64,000 bases of DNA. Source: Stutzerimonas stutzeri (lineage in GTDB: Bacteria > Pseudomonadota > Gammaproteobacteria > Pseudomonadales > Pseudomonadaceae). Numbering within the stretch: position 1 is the stretch's first letter; the number at the start of each line of letters is the position of its first letter. The notes under the pieces were generated by a model, which saw nothing but the letters and a program-made list of their open reading frames with translations, did not search any database and was not told the origin of the DNA. The DNA is taken from positions 186,001-250,000 of the forward strand of contig NZ_JAMOII010000001.1 of NCBI RefSeq assembly GCF_024448985.1. Direction: 5' to 3'. The position numbers and the translations under genes are program-made. Of this stretch, positions 54,476 to 63,914 are shown one piece after another.

Positions 54476-55639
54476 GTGATGCTCGCAGGGGAGATTTTCC
54501 CCTGGCGAGACGGCAATCGCTTTCGCTTGCTGATTGACGGCCCAGCGTTTTTCCCGCGAATGCTGCAGTGCATCGAGGCGGCAAAAAGACGGGTCGACGT
54601 TGAGCTTTACCTGGTTGAAGACGGGCAGTGCGCCGATCTGCTGGTCGATGCATTGGCAGCTGCCACCACGCGTGGTGTGAGGGTGCGCTGCCTGTTCGAT
54701 GGCTTCGGCTGTTTGAAGCTGGGACAGAAGGCGCGGCAGCGGCTATCCGATGCGGGTGTCGAGCTGCGTCAGTACAACCCGCTGAAACTGCGGCTGCGAT
54801 TTCGCAACCTGCATCGCGACCATCGCAAGCTGATCATCATCGATGACAGTTACTGCTTCGTCGGTGGTGCCGGGGCGACCGACGAGTTTTGGAACCCGAC
54901 CAAACCGGACGAGCACTGGCACGAGGCGATGGTAGAAATTGCGGGACCATTGATAGAGGATTGGCGGCGGCTGTTCGACGCGCAATGGACGCTGTGCCTG
55001 AAGCGCCGTATCTGGCAGTTGCCGCTGCCGCAACGGATTCCGAAAATTCCGGCCAACCCAGCTGGCGGAGAGGGAATGGGGCGGGTTGCCTACGCGGCGG
55101 CGCGGCAGCACAGCGACATCCTTCATAGCTTGCTGCGAAACCTGCAGCGCGCGGAACGGCGCATCTGGCTGACAACACCTTATTTCCTGCCCACGGGCAG
55201 GGTCCGCCGTGAGCTGATGCGTGCGGCAAGGCGCGGCGTTGAAGTGCGGCTGCTTCTGACCAGTCGCAACACCGATCATCCGTCGGTGCGCTACGCCGGC
55301 CAGCGTTACTACCCGCGACTGCTGCGCGCCGGCGTGCGTATTCATGAATATCAGCCACACTTTCTGCACTTGAAAGTGGTGCTGGTCGACGACTGGGTCA
55401 GCATCGGCTCGTGCAACTTCGATCATTGGAATCTGCGCTGGAATCTGGAAGCCAACCTCGAGGCGCTTGATATGTCGTTCGGTGCCGAAGTGGCCGAGAG
55501 CTTCGAGCAAGATTTTTCACGCAGTCTGGAGATCGACCTGCAACGCTGGCACGACCGCCCGTTGCATCTGCGCATCTATCAACGAATGTGGGGATTACTC
55601 GATCGACTGGTGATCAACATATTCAATCGAAGCGGCTAA
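54476..55639 (+). CDS. Phospholipase D-type cardiolipin synthase (ClsB-like)
   Basis: 387 residues. Two HKD motifs: [19 protein letters not shown] and [19 protein letters not shown]. The layout and the amphipathic C-terminus ([11 protein letters not shown]) match ClsB, which condenses phospholipids into cardiolipin at the inner membrane; no N-terminal membrane helix is seen. The start is set at the GTG 54476, with GGAGG eight bases upstream; TTG at 54461 and ATG at 54479 are alternatives. It is followed closely by the DJ-1 gene. Confidence 0.85.
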   Translation: MMLAGEIFPWRDGNRFRLLIDGPAFFPRMLQCIEAAKRRVDVELYLVEDGQCADLLVDALAAATTRGVRVRCLFDGFGCLKLGQKARQRLSDAGVELRQYNPLKLRLRFRNLHRDHRKLIIIDDSYCFVGGAGATDEFWNPTKPDEHWHEAMVEIAGPLIEDWRRLFDAQWTLCLKRRIWQLPLPQRIPKIPANPAGGEGMGRVAYAAARQHSDILHSLLRNLQRAERRIWLTTPYFLPTGRVRRELMRAARRGVEVRLLLTSRNTDHPSVRYAGQRYYPRLLRAGVRIHEYQPHFLHLKVVLVDDWVSIGSCNFDHWNLRWNLEANLEALDMSFGAEVAESFEQDFSRSLEIDLQRWHDRPLHLRIYQRMWGLLDRLVINIFNRSG

Positions 55640-55683
55640 CCGGGCGTTGGCCGTTAACCGTCACTGACTGGGAGTGTATTTCG

Positions 55684-56265
55684 ATGGCTGCGAAGAAGAT
55701 TCTGATGCTGGTTGGAGATTACGTCGAAGATTACGAAACCATGGTGCCGTTCCAGGCGTTGCAGATGGTCGGGCACAGCGTGCATGCCGTCTGCCCGGAT
55801 AAAAAGGCGGGCGACACGGTGCGCACCGCGATCCATGATTTCGAAGGCGACCAGACCTACAGCGAGAAGCCCGGACACAACTTCGCGCTGAACTTCGATT
55901 TCGCTTCGGTGCGTGCCGAAGATTACGACGCTCTGGTCATACCCGGCGGTCGCGCACCCGAATACCTGCGGTTGAACGAACAGCTACTCAACCTAGTGCG
56001 GGCGTTCGACGAAGCGAAAAAGCCGATTGCCGCGGTTTGCCACGGCGCTCAGCTGCTCGCCGCCGCGGGCGTGCTGAAGGGGCGCGCCTGCGGCGCCTAC
56101 CCGGCTTGCGCTCCAGAAGTGAAGCTGGCCGGCGGTGAATTCGTAGATATCCCGGTCGATCAGGCGCATACCGCAGGCAACCTGGTCACGGCACCGGCTT
56201 GGCCGGCGCATCCGGCGTGGCTGGCAGCGTTTCTGAAACTGCTCGGTACGCGCATCACGCTGTAA
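55684..56265 (+). CDS. DJ-1/PfpI family protein
   Basis: 193 residues. Nucleophile Cys in [11 protein letters not shown] with a preceding Glu pocket (GDYVEDYET) and [12 protein letters not shown]. Members act as chaperones, deglycases or proteases; PfpI in pseudomonads protects against stress. GGGAG precedes the ATG at 55684, 45 bases after the cls gene, so they probably share a transcript. Confidence 0.9.
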   Translation: MAAKKILMLVGDYVEDYETMVPFQALQMVGHSVHAVCPDKKAGDTVRTAIHDFEGDQTYSEKPGHNFALNFDFASVRAEDYDALVIPGGRAPEYLRLNEQLLNLVRAFDEAKKPIAAVCHGAQLLAAAGVLKGRACGAYPACAPEVKLAGGEFVDIPVDQAHTAGNLVTAPAWPAHPAWLAAFLKLLGTRITL

Positions 56266-56349
56266 GATGCTGACGGGGCGAAGGACCTGGCATTCGCTGG
56301 GTCTTTTGCTATTGGCCGTCTCGGACGGTTTCGGATACAGAGGCCCTCA

Positions 56350-56571
56350 GTGCGAGAACCCACGAAAGACCCGCTCCATGGCGTGACGCTCGAAGCCATA
56401 GTTGTCGAGCTACAGGCGCGGTACGGCTGGGACGGGCTAGCGCAGCGTGTCGATATCCGCTGCTTCAAGAGCGATCCCAGTATCAAATCGAGCCTGACCT
56501 TCCTGCGCAAAACCCCGTGGGCGCGGGAAAAAGTCGAGGCGTTGTTTATCCAGCTGCGGCGAGCCTCGTAG
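56350..56571 (+). CDS. VF530 family DNA-binding-like small protein
   Basis: 73 residues: [60 protein letters not shown] in two parts. This is the VF530/DUF2132 fold, predicted from structure to bind nucleic acid. Reads from a GTG at 56350. Function unknown. Confidence 0.82.
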   Translation: MREPTKDPLHGVTLEAIVVELQARYGWDGLAQRVDIRCFKSDPSIKSSLTFLRKTPWAREKVEALFIQLRRAS

Positions 56572-56755
56572 TGACGTCGCGTTGCCGCGAGTGACTTTCT
56601 CGGCAAACGAAAAGCAATAGCTTCGCCCCGAGGGCGGACCTCCCACAACAGCGCCTGATACATACGCCTCGCGGCGACGTCTTCCATGGGGCCCGTCGAT
56701 GCTCATGGAATTTCAGCGTAGGCCGCTCAAAAAAACGACATGCCTTAAAAAACGA

Positions 56756-56776
56756 AACCCCGCCAATAGCGGGGTT
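56756..56776 (-). terminator. Rho-independent terminator of fumarase
   Basis: Perfect 8-bp stem AACCCCGC/GCGGGGTT with a 5-base loop. On the minus strand it is followed by UUUCGUUUUUU, 43 bases after the fumarase stop. Confidence 0.85.
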
Positions 56777-56819
56777 CGTCATCACTCTGAGCCGGTAGTA
56801 GCCGGGCTCTTCGTTGAAG

Positions 56820-58343
56820 TTACTGCACTTCAACCGCCAGGTTTTCGGCAATCTTGCTCTGCCAGATTGCAGGCCCTGTGATGTGCACCGACTCACCGTT
56901 AGTGTCTACAGCGACGGTCACCGGCATGTCCTTCACTTCGAACTCGTAAATAGCTTCCATGCCCAGTTCGGCAAAGGCCAACACCTTGGATTTCTTGATC
57001 GCCTGGGCTACCAGGTAGGCGGCCCCGCCGACGGCCATCAGATAGACGGCTTTGTTGTCGCGGATCGCGTCGATGGCGATGGGGCCACGCTCGGATTTGC
57101 CTATCATGCCCAGCAGGCCAGTGCTTTCAAGAATCTGGCGGGTGAACTTGTCCATGCGCGTGGCGGTAGTTGGGCCGGCCGGGCCAACCACTTCGTCACC
57201 GACCGGATCGACTGGGCCAACGTAGTAGATGAAGCGACCCTTGAGGTCCACCGGCAGCGCTTCACCCTTGTTCAGCATGTCGACCATACGCTTGTGCGCC
57301 GCGTCGCGACCAGTGAGCATCTTGCCGTTAAGCAGGACGGTTTCGCCCGGCTTCCAGCTCTGTACTTCTTCCGGAGTGATAGTGTCGAGATTGACGCGAC
57401 GCGCGCTCGGGCCGGCTTCCCAGACGATTTCCGGATAAGCGTCCAACGGCGGCGGACTCAGCTCGGCTGGTCCCGAGCCGTCGAGCACGAAATGCGCATG
57501 ACGGGTCGCGGCGCAGTTGGGGATCATGCACACCGGCAGCGATGCGGCGTGGGTCGGGTAGTCCATGATCTTCACGTCGAGCACGGTGGTCAGGCCGCCG
57601 AGACCCTGGGCGCCGATGCCGAGTTGATTGACCTTCTCGAACAGCTCCAGGCGCAGCTCCTCGATGCGGTTCTGCGGGCCGCGTGCCTTCAATTCATGAA
57701 TGTCGATGGACTCCATCAACACTTCCTTCGCCATCACCGCAGCCTTCTCGGCAGTACCGCCGATGCCAATGCCGAGCATGCCCGGCGGGCACCAGCCGGC
57801 GCCCATGGTCGGCACGGTCTTCAATACCCAGTCAACGATGGAGTCGGACGGGTTGAGCATGGCCATCTTCGACTTGTTTTCCGAACCGCCGCCCTTGGCT
57901 GCAACATCCACTTCCACCTTGTCGCCGGGGACGATTGAGTAATGGATGACGGCCGGGGTGTTGTCCTTGGTGTTCTTGCGGGAACCCGCCGGGTCGGCGA
58001 GGATCGAAGCACGCAGGACGTTTTCCGGCAGATTGTAAGCGCGGCGAACGCCTTCGTTGATCATATCGTCCAGGCTCATGGTGGCGCCGTCCCAGCGCAC
58101 GTCCATTCCCACGCGTACGAATACGGTGACGATGCCGGTGTCCTGGCAGATCGGCCGATGTCCGGTGGCGCACATGCGCGAGTTGATCAGGATTTGCGCC
58201 ATGGAGTCGCGCGCGGCTGGCGACTCTTCACGTAGATAGGCTTCGTGCATCGCCTGGATGAAATCGACGGGGTGGTAGTAAGAAATGAACTGCAAAGCGT
58301 CTGCAACGCTTTGAATCAGGTCGTCTTGCTTGATCACGGTCAT
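56820..58343 (-). CDS. Class I fumarate hydratase (4Fe-4S)
   Basis: 507 residues. Three cysteine regions consistent with a [4Fe-4S] cluster: CQDTGIVTVF, GAGWCPPGML and IPNCAATRHAHF. Iron-sulfur fumarase hydrates fumarate in the TCA cycle; sensitive to superoxide. Start MTVIKQDD at 58343; the frame is open further upstream but those residues are not family-like. Leader contains a small hairpin (58375-58399). In P. aeruginosa the same gene (PA4333) neighbours sadC, as here. Confidence 0.94.
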   Translation of the reverse strand: MTVIKQDDLIQSVADALQFISYYHPVDFIQAMHEAYLREESPAARDSMAQILINSRMCATGHRPICQDTGIVTVFVRVGMDVRWDGATMSLDDMINEGVRRAYNLPENVLRASILADPAGSRKNTKDNTPAVIHYSIVPGDKVEVDVAAKGGGSENKSKMAMLNPSDSIVDWVLKTVPTMGAGWCPPGMLGIGIGGTAEKAAVMAKEVLMESIDIHELKARGPQNRIEELRLELFEKVNQLGIGAQGLGGLTTVLDVKIMDYPTHAASLPVCMIPNCAATRHAHFVLDGSGPAELSPPPLDAYPEIVWEAGPSARRVNLDTITPEEVQSWKPGETVLLNGKMLTGRDAAHKRMVDMLNKGEALPVDLKGRFIYYVGPVDPVGDEVVGPAGPTTATRMDKFTRQILESTGLLGMIGKSERGPIAIDAIRDNKAVYLMAVGGAAYLVAQAIKKSKVLAFAELGMEAIYEFEVKDMPVTVAVDTNGESVHITGPAIWQSKIAENLAVEVQ

Positions 58344-58374
58344 GCAGCGCGTCCTCTTGGCGGGGCGGAGACGG

Positions 58375-58426
58375 GCGTGTCGAGAAGAGACCGACACGCG
58401 CCGGATAAAAAAGGCGCAGCAGTATA
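58375..58426 (-). promoter_or_regulatory. Fumarase leader: hairpin and candidate -10
   Basis: On the minus strand, TATACT (complement of 58421-58426) is a plausible -10 box, with only a weak -35 about 17 bases away. Just inside it lies a perfect 8-bp hairpin GCGTGTCG/CGACACGC (58375-58399) that would be in the 5' leader of the mRNA. Confidence 0.4.
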
Positions 58427-58690
58427 ACCCGCCGACCGGGCGGGTACACAGACGGACCAAAGGTGAAGGGATGCACAGAGGAACCGGGGCGGCGCTGCCG
58501 TCAATCGACCAACAAAATTAGAGAACGAGCCGTAGACTTCATGCAGGCGCAAGGTATATGAAGGTTCGTTGGCAGAAGGCGACAGAATGGTCGCAATCGA
58601 GTCGATTGATATCTCGCCGCGGCATCGAAACGGCTGCTTATGGGCTTTTTCGCTCGGTCAGCGTAAAGTGCGTCGAATTGCCACTATGGG

Positions 58691-59830
58691 ATGGATTCCA
58701 TGCGCACGCTTCGTGACGAAGGCGAACAGCAGGCGCTTCAGCAACTGGTGACCAAACGTTTCGGCATGGCGGCCGGAACCTATGGCCTTGCTTTGCTTTT
58801 GACCTGGATCACCGTTGCCGGTGGGTTCTACCAGGGGCCGCTGGACACTGCGATAGTCGGTTCGGTGATGATTCTGGCCAGCCAGTTGGTGTTCCTCGGC
58901 ATCTTCTACCGAGGCCATAATCTGCGTTTTCGCGACCCCAGCCTGACCGAGCCACAAGTGCTAGTTGCGCTGGTCTGGCTGACCTTCTTTCTGTTCAATC
59001 TCGGCGACAACCGCGGCTCGTTGCTGGTGCTTTACGTGCTGGTGCTGATGTTTGCGGTATTTCTCCATCCAAAGGTCTTCACCCGCTACGCCGTGCTGGC
59101 GTTGCTCAGTTTCGTCGGCATGTCGCTGTACGACGCGCAGCAGGAGCAACTGCGTGACCCGCAGGCGGCGCTGTTGCAGACCGGTGTGTTGTTGGTGACC
59201 TTGATCTGGATGTGCTTGTTCGTCGGATACGTCTACAAGCTGCGTCAGCGCATGCGCCAGCGTCGTTTCGCCCTTCAGGCGCATCAGGAGACGCTGCGCG
59301 GCATGATGCGGCAGCTGGAGGATCTGGCGTCCACGGACGAGCTGACCGGGCTGTACAACCGTCGGCATTTTCTACGGCGAGCCGAGGATGAGCTGAACCG
59401 GCTGCGCGCCGGGCACAGGTCTGGTCTCGCCCTGATCGATCTTGATCATTTCAAGCGGATCAATGACCTGCACGGACACGCCACGGGTGATCGCGTCTTG
59501 CAGACCTTCGCCTCGGTGGCGCGCTCGTGTCTACGTGACGGCGACATACTCGCTCGTTACGGCGGAGAGGAGTTCGTGCTGCTGCTGCCGCACACCGACG
59601 CCGAGCAGTTCAGTGCTTGTTGTGAGCGCCTGCGCGAGGCGTTCGCCAATGCCCAGCCACTGGATGTGAACGTGCAGGCAGGGCATCTCAGCCTGTCGGT
59701 CGGGCTTACGTTGCTCAATGCCGGCGATGATCTGGGCGAGGCGTTGCAACGGGCGGACGAGGCGCTGTACCGCGCCAAGGAAAATGGACGCAACCGCTGT
59801 GAGGCAAGCTGGGCGGCTGTCGATGCCTGA
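58691..59830 (+). CDS. sadC: Membrane diguanylate cyclase (SadC-like)
   Basis: 379 residues. Six hydrophobic segments in the first 185 residues, a short coiled-coil (RQRMRQRRFALQAHQETLRGMM) and a GGDEF domain with intact GGEEF and a product-binding I-site RDGD five residues before it (CLRDGDILARYGGEEF). It makes c-di-GMP, and product inhibition is likely. Its neighbours, fumarase and ferredoxin reductase, match PA4333 and PA4331 around sadC (PA4332); SadC is longer in P. aeruginosa (about 490 residues), so the name is tentative. Confidence 0.85.
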   Translation: MDSMRTLRDEGEQQALQQLVTKRFGMAAGTYGLALLLTWITVAGGFYQGPLDTAIVGSVMILASQLVFLGIFYRGHNLRFRDPSLTEPQVLVALVWLTFFLFNLGDNRGSLLVLYVLVLMFAVFLHPKVFTRYAVLALLSFVGMSLYDAQQEQLRDPQAALLQTGVLLVTLIWMCLFVGYVYKLRQRMRQRRFALQAHQETLRGMMRQLEDLASTDELTGLYNRRHFLRRAEDELNRLRAGHRSGLALIDLDHFKRINDLHGHATGDRVLQTFASVARSCLRDGDILARYGGEEFVLLLPHTDAEQFSACCERLREAFANAQPLDVNVQAGHLSLSVGLTLLNAGDDLGEALQRADEALYRAKENGRNRCEASWAAVDA

Positions 59831-60758
59831 GATCCGTTGCGGGACTCGGTCTTGGCACGTGAGTGAGGGCAGCAACCTGCTAGATGCACTCAATCGCGCG
59901 GATCTGAACGTGCCTTACAGCTGCCGCGCGGGGCGCTGCCATGCTTGCTTGGTACGGTGCGTGGCGGGTGAACCACAGGACGCTCGCCCGGATGCGCTCG
60001 ATGTCGGTAAGCGTCTGCAGGGCTGGCGGCTTGCCTGTCAATGCACGGTGATCGAAGACCTCGAAGTAGCGCCGTTCGACCCCCAGCGCGAGGGCGTGGC
60101 GACGCGAGTGGAGGGGCTCGACTGGTTCGGTGGGGATGTTCTTCGGTTGCGGCTGATGCCCGATCGGCCTGTGCGCTACCGCCCGGGTCAGCATGCGCTG
60201 CTGTGGACTGGCGACGGTATTGCGCGTCCCTATTCGCTTGCTAGCCTTCCGGGCGAAGATCCCTGGCTCGAGTTCCACCTGGACTGCGCCAGCCCCGGAG
60301 CCTTCAGCGAGGCGGCGCGTAACCTGATCCTCGGCGATAGCCTGCGTCTCGGCCAGCTGCACCAAGGTGCGTTGCATTACGACGTCGGCTGGCAGACCCA
60401 GCCCTTACTGCTTTTGGCTGCCGGCACTGGGGTTGCGCCGCTCTGGTCCATCTTGCGCGAAGCGCTGCGGCAGGGGCACACCGGGCCTGTCCGGCTGCTG
60501 CATTTCTGTCAGGGTGAATCCTATCTGCGAGCGGAACTGGAGCGTCTCGCTGGGCAGCACGAAAACTTGATCGTGGAATATTTCGAGCGGAGGCAGGCGC
60601 AAGACGTGCTGCAAGCGCTGCGCGTAGCGTCGCGGCAGGCGCGGGTCTTGATCTGCGGCGGCGCCGCGTTCGTCGAGCAAAGCGCCAAGCTCATGTACCT
60701 GGCCGGGATAGCCCGAGGGCAAATCATGAGCGATGCGTTCCTGGTCCGTCAGGCCTGA
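59823..60758 (+). CDS. 2Fe-2S ferredoxin / flavin reductase (FNR-like)
   Basis: 311 residues. N-terminal plant-type 2Fe-2S domain (CRAGRCHAC and later CQC), followed by the FAD-binding part (GIARPYSLASLP, HLDCASPGAFS) and NAD part (LLLAAGTGVAPLWSIL, ICGGAAFVEQ). Oxidoreductase passing electrons between NAD(P)H and an iron-sulfur partner. Its ATG overlaps the end of the diguanylate cyclase gene by 8 bases, a tight translational link. Confidence 0.9.
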   Translation: MPEIRCGTRSWHVSEGSNLLDALNRADLNVPYSCRAGRCHACLVRCVAGEPQDARPDALDVGKRLQGWRLACQCTVIEDLEVAPFDPQREGVATRVEGLDWFGGDVLRLRLMPDRPVRYRPGQHALLWTGDGIARPYSLASLPGEDPWLEFHLDCASPGAFSEAARNLILGDSLRLGQLHQGALHYDVGWQTQPLLLLAAGTGVAPLWSILREALRQGHTGPVRLLHFCQGESYLRAELERLAGQHENLIVEYFERRQAQDVLQALRVASRQARVLICGGAAFVEQSAKLMYLAGIARGQIMSDAFLVRQA

Positions 60759-60793
60759 GCGAAGACGCCCGCGATTGGTTGAAAATGAAGCGT

Positions 60794-60828
60794 GCCGAAA
60801 GGCATGGCATACGGACCATGCCTTCGGC
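60794..60828 (-). terminator. Inverted repeat after pyruvate kinase
   Basis: Stem GCCGAA-A-GGCATGG/CCATGCC-TTCGGC with an 8-base loop, directly downstream of the pyruvate kinase stop. No T-run on the minus strand (followed by ACGCTTC), so termination is uncertain. Confidence 0.5.
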
Positions 60829-60835
60829 GTGGTTG

Positions 60836-62290
60836 TCAGCTCAGCGGATCGCCGACGCGCAGAATCTTCATGGTATTGGTGCCGCCGGTGGAGTCGTGAT
60901 AGCTGTCGCCCTTGGTCAGGATGACCCAATCACCCGGCTGCACGATGTTGCGCTTGACCAGTTCGTCCACTGCTGCCTGGCTGACCTTTTCCGTCGGTAG
61001 CGCGGCTGGGTCGAAAGGAACGGTCTGCACGCCGCGGAACATCGCCACGCGGGCTTGGGCATCGCGGTGCGGAGTAAAGGCGAAGATTGGCACCGAGGAG
61101 CGGATGCGCGACATGATCAGCGTGGTGTAGCCGCTCTCGGTCAGGCTGATGATCGCTTTCACACCAGGGAAATGGTTGGCGGTGTACATCGCCGCCAGCG
61201 CGGTGCTCTCGTCGCTGCGCTCGAAGCGCTGGCCGAGGCGGTGGCCGGACTTGATGCTGGTCGGATGTTTCTCGGCGCCGACGCAGACGCGCGCCATCGC
61301 TTTGATCGCCTCGATCGGGTATTCACCGGCGGCGCTTTCAGCCGAGAGCATGACCGCATCGGTGTAGTCGAGCACGGCGTTGGCTACATCGGAAACCTCG
61401 GCGCGGGTCGGCATCGGACTCTGGATCATTGACTCCATCATCTGGGTCGCCGTGATCACCACCTTGTTATTGCGACGTGCGTGGAGAATGATCTTCTTCT
61501 GGATGCCAACCAGCTCGGCATCGCCGATTTCCACGCCCAAATCGCCGCGAGCGACCATCACGCCATCGCTGGCACGGATCAGTCCGTCGAGGGCTTCGTC
61601 GTCGGCAACCGCCTCGGCGCGCTCGATCTTGGCGATCAGCCAGGCGCTGGAGCCGGCCTCGTCGCGCAGGCGGCGGGCCAGTTCCATATCGGCGGCGTCG
61701 CGCGGGAATGAGACAGCCAGATAGTCCAGCTGCAGATCTGCGGCCAGCTTGATGTCGGCCTTGTCCTTGGCGGTCAGCGCGGGTGCGGTCAAGCCACCGC
61801 CGCGACGGTTGATGCCTTTGTTGTCCGACAGCGGGCCACCAATCAGCACGGTGCAATGCAATTCATCGGCCGTCGTCGCATCGACGCGCATGACCACACG
61901 GCCATCGTCGAGCAGCAGCTCGTCGCCGACGCTGCAATCCTTGACCAGATCCGGATAATCGATGCCGACCACTTCCTGGTTGCCGGCCTCGCGCGGGTGG
62001 GTGACGGAGAAGCGAAAGCTGTCGCCTTCGGCCAGCTCGATGCGCTTGTTGGTGAACTTGGCGATGCGAATCTTCGGTCCCTGCAGGTCGCCCAGCAGCG
62101 CGACGAAGCGGCCATGTCGTGCGGCGATATCCCGTACAAGTTGCGCTCGGGCGCGATGCTCATCCGGCGCACCATGGGAGAAATTCAGGCGCGCGACATC
62201 GAGTCCGGCGAGGATCATTTTTTCCAGCACATCCGGCGAGCTGCTGGCCGGGCCTAGAGTGGCGACGATTTTGGTACGGCGCGAAGTCAT
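60836..62290 (-). CDS. pykA: Pyruvate kinase
   Basis: 484 residues. Active-site elements: KIVATLGPASSS, LNFSHGAPDEH, LLGDLQGPKIR, AKIERAEAV, MVARGDLGVEIG, ATQMMESMI, NAVLDYTDAVMLSAESAAGEYP in two parts. Converts phosphoenolpyruvate and ADP to pyruvate and ATP. The PykA type is inferred from similarity to the Pseudomonas gene beside sadC (PA4329). The start MTSRRTKIV follows AGGAGC (AAAAGGAGCAATGA). Confidence 0.95.
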   Translation of the reverse strand: MTSRRTKIVATLGPASSSPDVLEKMILAGLDVARLNFSHGAPDEHRARAQLVRDIAARHGRFVALLGDLQGPKIRIAKFTNKRIELAEGDSFRFSVTHPREAGNQEVVGIDYPDLVKDCSVGDELLLDDGRVVMRVDATTADELHCTVLIGGPLSDNKGINRRGGGLTAPALTAKDKADIKLAADLQLDYLAVSFPRDAADMELARRLRDEAGSSAWLIAKIERAEAVADDEALDGLIRASDGVMVARGDLGVEIGDAELVGIQKKIILHARRNNKVVITATQMMESMIQSPMPTRAEVSDVANAVLDYTDAVMLSAESAAGEYPIEAIKAMARVCVGAEKHPTSIKSGHRLGQRFERSDESTALAAMYTANHFPGVKAIISLTESGYTTLIMSRIRSSVPIFAFTPHRDAQARVAMFRGVQTVPFDPAALPTEKVSQAAVDELVKRNIVQPGDWVILTKGDSYHDSTGGTNTMKILRVGDPLS

Positions 62291-62456
62291 TCATTGCTCC
62301 TTTTTCTGAATGGGCCGGAGGCTACTATGGCGTGCGGCTGTAGTCATCGTTGGCTTTCACTACTCTTTAAGGGGCGGGACGGCACATCGTTCGGGCGCCG
62401 AGCGGGCTGCAGTTTTTCTCGTCATGGTCGATAAGCCGGCATCGGAGGATTAACCA

Positions 62457-62834
62457 ATGCGAACCCTTGCCATTCTTTTCCTGGCCACTCTCAGCGTAGG
62501 CTGTAGCAGCAGAAGTGCACTCGACCGCCATCTGGATGCCGCCTATACCCATTTCCGCAACGGCGATTGCGACAAGGTGATGCTCGAGCTCTCCCAGGCC
62601 GAGCGTCGCAGTCGTCCGCGCGACAACCTTCAGCCGGAAATTTCGCTGTTGCGTGGTCAATGCCTGGAGCGCCAAGGCTTGTTCGTCGATGCGGTGGAAA
62701 CCTATCGATTCATCCAGGCTCGTTATCCGGGTAGCGAATACGCCTTCCGTGGCCGCGCCAGACTGGAGACGTTGCGTCAGTTGGGGCACTATCAACCCGA
62801 GGAGCGGGTAGTGCCCCATCCCATCAAACCGTGA
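62457..62834 (+). CDS. Small TPR-like lipoprotein
   Basis: 125 residues. Signal peptide MRTLAILFLATLSVGCSS ends in lipobox SVGC. The rest is helical, with LDAAYTHFRNGDCDKVMLELSQAERRS and CLERQGLFVDAVETYRFIQARYPGSEYAFRGRARL, resembling tetratricopeptide repeats. Likely an outer-membrane-associated assembly or scaffold protein. GGAGG precedes the ATG at 62457. Confidence 0.8.
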   Translation: MRTLAILFLATLSVGCSSRSALDRHLDAAYTHFRNGDCDKVMLELSQAERRSRPRDNLQPEISLLRGQCLERQGLFVDAVETYRFIQARYPGSEYAFRGRARLETLRQLGHYQPEERVVPHPIKP

Positions 62835-62872
62835 AGCTGAGCCGGTCATCGTGACTGGACGGGAAGGAACCC

Positions 62873-63301
62873 ATGCGTGTCGCACCCATACTGTTCGCAG
62901 CCCTATTGATCGCGCCGTGGGCTACGGCTGGTGTTTACCGTTGGGTAGATTCCCAGGGAAATGTACATTTCGGCTCGCAGCCGCGCGCCGGTGCCGAGCA
63001 GGTCGAGGTACGACCGCAGATCATCGAGCGTGACGATGCGACCCGCGAGCGGGAGGCACGTACCGAACGTTTCCACGAGGCCCGTCGGCAAGAGCAGCAG
63101 CAGGCCGATGAGGCCGCCAGTGCACGCCGGGCCGAGCGCGGGCAGACGTGCCGTCAGTTGCGTCAGGAATTGTCGAGTCTGTCCCGTGGTGGCCGCTACT
63201 TTCGTGCCGATGCAAACGGAGGACGGGTCTACTACAGTGATGAGGAGATAGGGGCGGCGCGGCGGCAGTTGGCCAGTCGTATCAGTCAGAGCTGCAGCTG
63301 A
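62873..63301 (+). CDS. DUF4124 domain periplasmic protein
   Basis: 142 residues. Signal peptide (LFAALLIAPWATA) then the DUF4124 motif GVYRWVDSQGNVHFGSQP, a charged helical middle with a run of Arg/Glu/Gln (REREARTERFHEARRQEQQQ), and C-terminal RYFRADANGGRVYYSDEEIGAARR with one Cys pair. Family unknown in function. Follows the previous lipoprotein gene by 38 bases, a likely pair. Confidence 0.85.
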   Translation: MRVAPILFAALLIAPWATAGVYRWVDSQGNVHFGSQPRAGAEQVEVRPQIIERDDATREREARTERFHEARRQEQQQADEAASARRAERGQTCRQLRQELSSLSRGGRYFRADANGGRVYYSDEEIGAARRQLASRISQSCS

Positions 63302-63349
63302 GCGGCTGGCGATGGTCACGGCGATCAAGCGTGCGGCAGGCAGGGAACG

Positions 63350-63784
63350 ATGAACATGACCAATCAGCGCAGTATCCAGCGGCACCAGTTGCCGTATTAC
63401 CTCAACGTTTTCAATCGTTTCACCGACAAGCCACTGGGTTTCATCGGTAACCTTTCAGAGACGGGGCTGATGCTCATTAGTCCCTATCCGATGATGGTCG
63501 ATGCGTGCTTCGAGATGCGCCTGAAGATTCCCGGTCAGCATGGCCAGCTGCGTTGCGTCGACTTCAGTGCAACCTGCCGCTGGTCCCGTGAGGACGTCAC
63601 GCCGGGCAGCTTTGATTCCGGCTTCGAACTGATCTCCGCGCCCAGCGAAATACGTCACATGATCGACGCGCTGCATCATTACTTCAGCTTTCGTCCGATG
63701 TGGAGCATCCCGCCGGCCCGTCTGCCGCTCAACGATGCTCCACGGTGCACAGCCGTCGATGAGGATCACTTCCACGGTGGGTGA
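63350..63784 (+). CDS. PilZ domain protein
   Basis: 144 residues. c-di-GMP-binding motifs: RSIQR (RxxxR, about residues 7-11) and NLSETG (D/NxSxxG, about 34-39). The body ends with a helical extension (HHYFSFRPMW). It could act as a c-di-GMP effector of the SadC-like cyclase nearby; whether it does is inference. Confidence 0.9.
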   Translation: MNMTNQRSIQRHQLPYYLNVFNRFTDKPLGFIGNLSETGLMLISPYPMMVDACFEMRLKIPGQHGQLRCVDFSATCRWSREDVTPGSFDSGFELISAPSEIRHMIDALHHYFSFRPMWSIPPARLPLNDAPRCTAVDEDHFHGG

Positions 63785-63914
63785 GTGATTCGGTTGGGTG
63801 GTTTGCCCGGCGTTGGCCAGTAGCGATCTATGTGCCCGGCTCGTGGCTCCGGTCAGCACGCTGGAAATGGGGCGCTGTTAGACTGGCGTCCGAGCACCGA
63901 TAGGGACGCCCCAC

